Shown in pieces: positions 60,245 to 64,000 of a stretch of 64,000 bases of DNA (positions within the stretch are counted from its first letter, which is position 1; each line of letters starts with the position of its first letter). Below the pieces are notes generated by a model, which saw only the letters and a list, made by a program, of their open reading frames with translations, was not told the DNA's origin and did not search any database. The position numbers and the translations under genes were made by a program. The stretch is from NCBI RefSeq assembly GCF_000430705.1, contig NZ_AUMN01000001.1, positions 372,001 through 436,000 of the forward strand, read 5' to 3'. Source of the stretch: Arthrobacter castelli DSM 16402. Lineage in GTDB: Bacteria > Actinomycetota > Actinomycetes > Actinomycetales > Micrococcaceae.

Positions 60245-60745
60245 TTACTGCTCGCCGTCGCGCTCTCGCTCCTTGCGCTGCCTGCACCGCTGGCAGCGCC
60301 CACAGATGCCGCCAGCACACTCCGCCGGCGCTTGGATTGGCCACCCGGTCTTGAGGGCCTTGACACGGGGCCGTCTACGAACGGTGCGGGACTCACCGTC
60401 GTCGTCCCATTCGTAAGGCACCCAGTCATCGGCCAGCTGCTCTGGATCGTGAGCCCACACGGCCATGTGAGCCTCGCGCCAGGCTGCTTGAGAGCCCCAC
60501 ACCGGCGGCACGGCGGGGCACCGATGCCCTTCGCGCCAATGGCGAGCGACGGAGGACTTGGGAACGCGGAGAGCTGTGGCCGCTTCTCGCACCGACATCC
60601 CTGCCTCGCGTGCATCGTAGACAGCGATGTGCAAGAGGTTCGCCTCGAATGGGGGTCTGAGTAGCAGCCGTACAGGATATGGCGCTAAGCCGGGGTTATT
60701 GCTGGTGAGGTAGCCATAGACGGTTGTGCCAGGCACGCTGTACAA
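60245..60745 (-). CDS. HTH-containing hypothetical protein
   Basis: 166 residues, start uncertain (TTG 60745 or an internal GTG). A helix-turn-helix of resolvase/transposase type lies at DAREAGMSVREAATALRVPK, then SSVARHWR. A Trp/Glu-rich middle (AWREAHMAVWAHDPEQLADD, then WVPYEWDDD) follows. The tail has a Cys cluster CAGGICGRCQRCRQRKERER. Proteins of this type occur in mobile regions of actinobacteria and are of unknown function. It lies between the res-like sites and a terminator and is read against the resolvases. Confidence 0.55.
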   Translation of the reverse strand: MYSVPGTTVYGYLTSNNPGLAPYPVRLLLRPPFEANLLHIAVYDAREAGMSVREAATALRVPKSSVARHWREGHRCPAVPPVWGSQAAWREAHMAVWAHDPEQLADDWVPYEWDDDGESRTVRRRPRVKALKTGWPIQAPAECAGGICGRCQRCRQRKERERDGEQ

Positions 60746-60787
60746 GTCTGGCGATTTGCTGTGCGGTCCAGTCTCGTGAGTCAGGAG

Positions 60788-60823
60788 AAGGTCCTGCCGG
60801 TTGAATTGAACCGGCAGGACCTT
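60788..60823. terminator. 15-bp perfect stem-loop
   Basis: AAGGTCCTGCCGGTT (60788-60802), loop GAATTG, and AACCGGCAGGACCTT (60809-60823). A strong bidirectional terminator, or an end of a mobile element. It lies 36 bases downstream of the stop of the membrane protein at 60859-61110 and 42 bases upstream of the assigned start of the HTH gene. Confidence 0.7.
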
Positions 60824-60858
60824 CAGGCACTACTTCCTTCGCTTACCTAATCTAATGT

Positions 60859-61110
60859 TCACCAGCTCATCGGAATTACGGGGATAGCGGGGGCCAAGAA
60901 CCACATGACCAACATCGGGATACCGATGTAAAGGCCGTATGTGGCCCATTGGTTATCAAATCCATCTGCGGTAGACCGTCGTTTGGCCACGATACTGACT
61001 GGAAGGCCAATCGGTGGCAGTAAAAAGGCCAGAATGAGACCAACGATTCCCATAGGCGCGTTTGGATCCTTGAGGTACTGTTGCGGGTGACCAATGAGGG
61101 GCTGACTCAT
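60859..61110 (-). CDS. Small membrane protein, unknown function
   Basis: 83 residues from ATG 61110 with AGAAGGGA upstream. The sequence GIVGLILAFLLPPIGLPVSI, then VAKRRSTADGFDNQWATYGL, and YIGIPMLVMWFLAPAIPVIP has two membrane helices and a short basic loop. The N-terminal QYLKDPNAPMG is soluble. The pattern resembles small actinobacterial DUF4190-like membrane proteins, but I do not assign it. It is preceded by a secreted-protein gene 41 bases upstream on the same strand. Confidence 0.6.
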   Translation of the reverse strand: MSQPLIGHPQQYLKDPNAPMGIVGLILAFLLPPIGLPVSIVAKRRSTADGFDNQWATYGLYIGIPMLVMWFLAPAIPVIPMSW

Positions 61111-61150
61111 TTTTCCCTTCTCTCTCGGAAGTCGTATAGAGTGTGCCGAC

Positions 61151-61858
61151 TTACAGGTACCTCCAAGTCTTCCAGACTCGGCCACCAACGCCAATGTGTG
61201 TTGTCATTGCGCGTGACACGGTGACCGGGAATCCCTCAAAATATGCCGAGACGGTGAACTGGTGTTGCTGGACCAGCTTGTTTCCGGTGAACCAGCCTCC
61301 GCAGTACTGCATATTTATGGCACCACCGACAATGTAATCGGTGTTGCAGGCGTGATAGCCACTCACTCCGCGATAGCTGTTCGTGGACCAGGCCCGATTA
61401 CCGTCCGCGTAGGCACGGCCTCTGTGGGTCTGTAGATAAGCCACGCCGTTCACCTGTTGTATCCAGTTCCTGGTCACGATTCTGTTGCCGGCCAACACCG
61501 ATTGCGCTAGTTGTGATTTGGCGGTGGCGCTTAGACCTTCGTCTGACCATATATCCGCTAGGGTTGGAGTCTTTCCGGCCGAAACCGTGGTCGTGATAGT
61601 GAATTCACATATGTCCAGGTTCGGGTCGGCTATGCCCTGTTTTTGAGCTATGTCCTTAACCTGCTCGACGCAGTTGGGATCGTACTCAGTGACGCTTGTC
61701 GTGGTGCCGAGGGCAACCTCGGTGAGATTGCCTGAATTAGGAACCGGCTCATCGGCCATAGCCGGTGAGGCTGTCGATAGAGCCATCAACGCCGTTACCC
61801 CAAGGACTGCGATCTTCTTACCCAAGGAGAGTGCACCCGGAGGCTTCGAGATATTCAT
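61151..61858 (-). CDS. Secreted protein, unknown function
   Basis: 235 residues with a signal peptide (LSLGKKIAVLGVTALMALST, cleavage after AMA). The mature chain has four cysteines (in DPNCVEQVK, LDICEFT, YHACNTD and MQYCGGW) and is rich in Asn, Thr, Gly and aromatic residues, suggesting a beta-rich fold with disulfides. I do not recognise a family. The codon choice is more AT-rich than in nearby housekeeping genes (for example the aminotransferase), consistent with acquisition by transfer. It may be co-transcribed with the small membrane protein downstream. Confidence 0.6.
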   Translation of the reverse strand: MNISKPPGALSLGKKIAVLGVTALMALSTASPAMADEPVPNSGNLTEVALGTTTSVTEYDPNCVEQVKDIAQKQGIADPNLDICEFTITTTVSAGKTPTLADIWSDEGLSATAKSQLAQSVLAGNRIVTRNWIQQVNGVAYLQTHRGRAYADGNRAWSTNSYRGVSGYHACNTDYIVGGAINMQYCGGWFTGNKLVQQHQFTVSAYFEGFPVTVSRAMTTHIGVGGRVWKTWRYL

Positions 61859-62150
61859 TCATTCCCCTTCTTCAGCGAACAGTAAGCTACTGCTCAGTAA
61901 TTATTGAGACTTGCTTATTCAGCGAATCGCGAGGCCATCGATTCGTCAATGTTTCACTTCGAGGATTCGAAAAGCGTTACACACACGTAATAAGCGGGGG
62001 CGGCTCACAGACCTTGTATTCCCAGATGTCCATGCTTGCCTCTCCAGTCCTTGGCTGGAGCGAAGCGCCTCGATGCCCCGACCACTGCCAGTGGGCTAAA
62101 TCACATCAACGCTATAGCGATCGCGAAGGGGAGGGCAACAGCACCCTTAC

Positions 62151-63404
62151 TTATTCGACGATGTCGTGCAGCGTGGCCAATCGGCGGGCGCCTTCAGTCA
62201 ACTTGTCGTCGGTTTTGCAGAATGCGAATCGGAGCAGCGAATTGGTTCGCTCGGCGCCTTCGGCGTGGCAGAAGGCTGGCACCGGGATGGCTGCCACGCC
62301 CACCAGCTCAGGCAACTGGCGCGCCAGATCGATTCCGTCGGTGAAGCGGCCGCCGCCGAGCAGGGGAGCGGCGTCGGCGATGACGAAGTAGGTGCCACGG
62401 GGGCTGTAGACCTCGAAGCCGGCTTCGCGCAGCCCGTCGCTGAGGACGTCCTTCTTTCGTGCCAGTTTGTCCGCGATGCCGTTGTAGAACTCGTTACCCA
62501 GGCCCAGACCCTGGGTGACAGCCATTTGGAAGGGCGTCCCGGAGCTGTAGCTCATGAAGGTCTTCACGGTGCGGATCTGCGCGATCAACTCGTCGGGGCC
62601 GGAGACCCAGCCGACTTTCCAGCCGGTAACGGAGAATGTCTTGCCCGCCGATGAAATGGTGATAGTCCTGTCCGCAGCTCCGGGCAAGGTGGTCACCGGG
62701 GTGTGGGCCACTCCGTAGGTGAGGTGTTCATACACCTCATCGGTGACGATGACGGCGTCGTGCTTCCGTGCCAGCTCGACAATCTTCGTCAGGGTGGCGC
62801 GGCTGAATACCGTGCCCGTGGGGTTGTGCGGATTATTGACCAGCACCACTCGGGTGCGTGCGTTGAAGGCGGCCTCCAATGCCTCGGTATCCGGTTCGAA
62901 GTCCGGAGCGTGCAGCGGCACGGTGGTGTGGGTGGCGCCGGAGAGCCCGATGACCGCCCCGTAGGAGTCGTAGAAGGGCTCGAAGGTCAGTACTTCGTCC
63001 CCGGGGCGGGTCAGTGCCAGCAGCGTCGCCGCGATCCCCTCGGTGGCGCCGGTGGAGACGATGATTTCGGTTTCCGGGTCCGGGTTCAATGAGTAGAAGC
63101 GCTGCTGATGCTCGGCGATGGCCTCCCGCAGTTGTGGCAAGCCTTTGCCCGGGGCGTACTGGTTGTGGCCATCGGTGATGGCTTGCCGCGCGGCCTGGGC
63201 GATTTCTTCAGGTCCGCCTTCATCCGGGAAGCCCTGGCCGAGGTTAATGGCATTGTTCTTCACCGCCAGGGCCGTGATTTCCTCAAAGATCGTCACCCCA
63301 AGATGGCCGTCGGCGCCCAACAGGTTCGCTCCGGCGGCCGTGCGCTGCCATGGGGCCAATCCTCCGCCGGTATCCGGCGACGGGCGTGCTGATTCGTCGG
63401 GCAT
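62151..63404 (-). CDS. PLP-dependent aminotransferase (class I/II)
   Basis: 417 residues from ATG 63404 (AGAGG upstream; the longer frame to 63593 has no site). Residues about 50-75 read NAINLGQGFPDEGGPEEIAQ, the substrate loop of fold-type I enzymes. NPHNPTGTVFS and SSAGKTFSVTGWKVGW (catalytic Lys) follow, and the C-terminus has LLRFAFCKTD. It resembles kynurenine/glutamine transaminases and methionine aminotransferases of the YbdL type. The exact substrate is not readable. It is divergent from coaD. Confidence 0.92.
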   Translation of the reverse strand: MPDESARPSPDTGGGLAPWQRTAAGANLLGADGHLGVTIFEEITALAVKNNAINLGQGFPDEGGPEEIAQAARQAITDGHNQYAPGKGLPQLREAIAEHQQRFYSLNPDPETEIIVSTGATEGIAATLLALTRPGDEVLTFEPFYDSYGAVIGLSGATHTTVPLHAPDFEPDTEALEAAFNARTRVVLVNNPHNPTGTVFSRATLTKIVELARKHDAVIVTDEVYEHLTYGVAHTPVTTLPGAADRTITISSAGKTFSVTGWKVGWVSGPDELIAQIRTVKTFMSYSSGTPFQMAVTQGLGLGNEFYNGIADKLARKKDVLSDGLREAGFEVYSPRGTYFVIADAAPLLGGGRFTDGIDLARQLPELVGVAAIPVPAFCHAEGAERTNSLLRFAFCKTDDKLTEGARRLATLHDIVE

Positions 63405-63680
63405 TGCAACCTCTTTACTGTCCTGCTCGTGCTTGGTCCTCTGCAACGAGCATAATAGGTTGGCCCGCGGCCGGCTCACCCGAGGGTTAATAAACTCCTC
63501 CTCCGGAGCAGGCGGCGGCAATGCTGCAGCAGGCGGCGGCAATTGGGAAATACCCGTGGAGGATATTGCGGCCTCTTTGCGCTGCCGGAACATTTTGCTC
63601 TGAGTCTATTCCCATTATCGCCCTGGGTCTACGGGTTGAGATCTATAGCGGTGCGTCTGGAAACCAAATGCGTCAGAAGT

Positions 63681-63686
63681 GTAGAT
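63681..63686 (+). promoter_or_regulatory. -10 box for leaderless coaD
   Basis: TAGATT lies seven bases before ATG 63694, and no Shine-Dalgarno is present. The -35 is not clear. Same spacing as the kinase, the redox operon and the antitoxin genes. Confidence 0.45.
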
Positions 63687-63693
63687 TCATAGA

Positions 63694-64000
63694 CATGTTG
63701 CGCGCAGTTTGCCCCGGTTCCTTTGATCCCCTCCATAATGGCCATGTCGAGGTGATAGCCCGTGCGTCAAGTCTGTTCGACGAGGTTATTGTGGCCGTGT
63801 CCAAGAACCCTTCCAAGAAGCCGCGGTTCAGTCTCGAGGAGCGCATGGATATGGCCCGGGAAACGATGACGCTGTTACGGGGCATTACCGTGGAGCCGAT
63901 GGGGGAAGGCCTGCTCGCGGAATTCTGCCGGGACCACGGTGCCGGGGTCATTGTTAAGGGACTGCGATCGGCCGTCGATTACAACTACGAAGTTCCCATG
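63694..64000 (+). CDS. coaD: Phosphopantetheine adenylyltransferase (5' part, cut by window edge)
   Basis: The first 102 residues of CoaD, about two thirds of the usual 160. The nucleotidyl-transferase motif PGSFDPLHNGHVEVIARA has the catalytic T/HxGH. SKNPSKKPRFSLEERMDM and the late VIVKGLRSAVDYNYE are also family-specific. CoaD transfers AMP from ATP to 4'-phosphopantetheine in coenzyme A synthesis. In many actinobacteria it directly follows rsmD; here rsmD is 19 kb away and reversed. Confidence 0.95.

Overview
The window comes from a high-GC Gram-positive actinobacterium, most likely a member of the Micrococcaceae (Micrococcales). The evidence is the backbone thiL, DAK2-kinase gene, recG, rsmD and coaD, the actinobacterial small families (DUF3040, DUF4193, DUF222-HNH, RskA/SigK, class F sortase, SPW repeats), and frequent GTG/TTG or apparently leaderless starts. 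This is inferred from protein families; no database search was run.

Layout. 1-6.7 kb: the end of an exopolysaccharide cluster with three sulfotransferases, a flippase, a polymerase, a sugar-phosphate transferase and a glycosyltransferase, which suggests a sulfated surface glycan. 7.0-11.2 kb: thiL, DAK2 protein and recG. 11.4-15.3 kb: a polymerase-like gene broken by an in-frame TGA, then a four-gene SipW/TasA-like export operon whose middle gene carries an LADTG anchor. 15.5-27.5 kb: a region of visible decay (remnants of DUF433, DUF4383, FUSC-type and catalase genes). Intact genes within it are a Phd/RelE-type toxin-antitoxin pair, two CHRD proteins, a class F sortase, SigK with its anti-sigma factor RskA, a cold-shock protein, and a stress-like unit (61-aa protein, Vms1/baeRF2-like protein, DUF2795). 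27.6-38.7 kb: an SDR, a DUF222-HNH nuclease, a LysM-NlpC/P60 hydrolase behind a c-di-AMP (ydaO) riboswitch, lipoproteins and small conserved proteins. 38.9-44.3 kb: a gluconate-type permease, a DeoR-type regulator, a Ser/Thr kinase with a lipoprotein, and rsmD on the opposite strand. 45.0-53.3 kb: a tightly coupled redox operon (membrane protein, gluconate 2-dehydrogenase subunit 3-like, GMC oxidoreductase, TPP enzyme, enolase-superfamily enzyme, Dps) facing a transketolase. 53.5-58 kb: DUF488, a MazF module, GH15, a spermidine-synthase-like protein, LysE. 58-61.9 kb: a mobile region with two serine resolvases, repeated res-like sites and truncated host genes. 62.1-64 kb: an aminotransferase and the 5' part of coaD.

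How the parts work together. The clearest regulatory circuit is SigK/RskA. Three sites read CCATCC-N16-CGAA, a close match to the known mycobacterial SigK -35 element, and they lie upstream of sigK and of both CHRD genes. SigK therefore probably controls itself and a pair of exported CHRD proteins that the adjacent sortase may anchor. A second surface system is the SipW/TasA-like operon. The 45-51 kb operon looks like a sugar-acid or polyol oxidation route and may be related to the gluconate permease nearby. Five genes have a -10-like hexamer six or seven bases before an ATG, which points to leaderless mRNAs.
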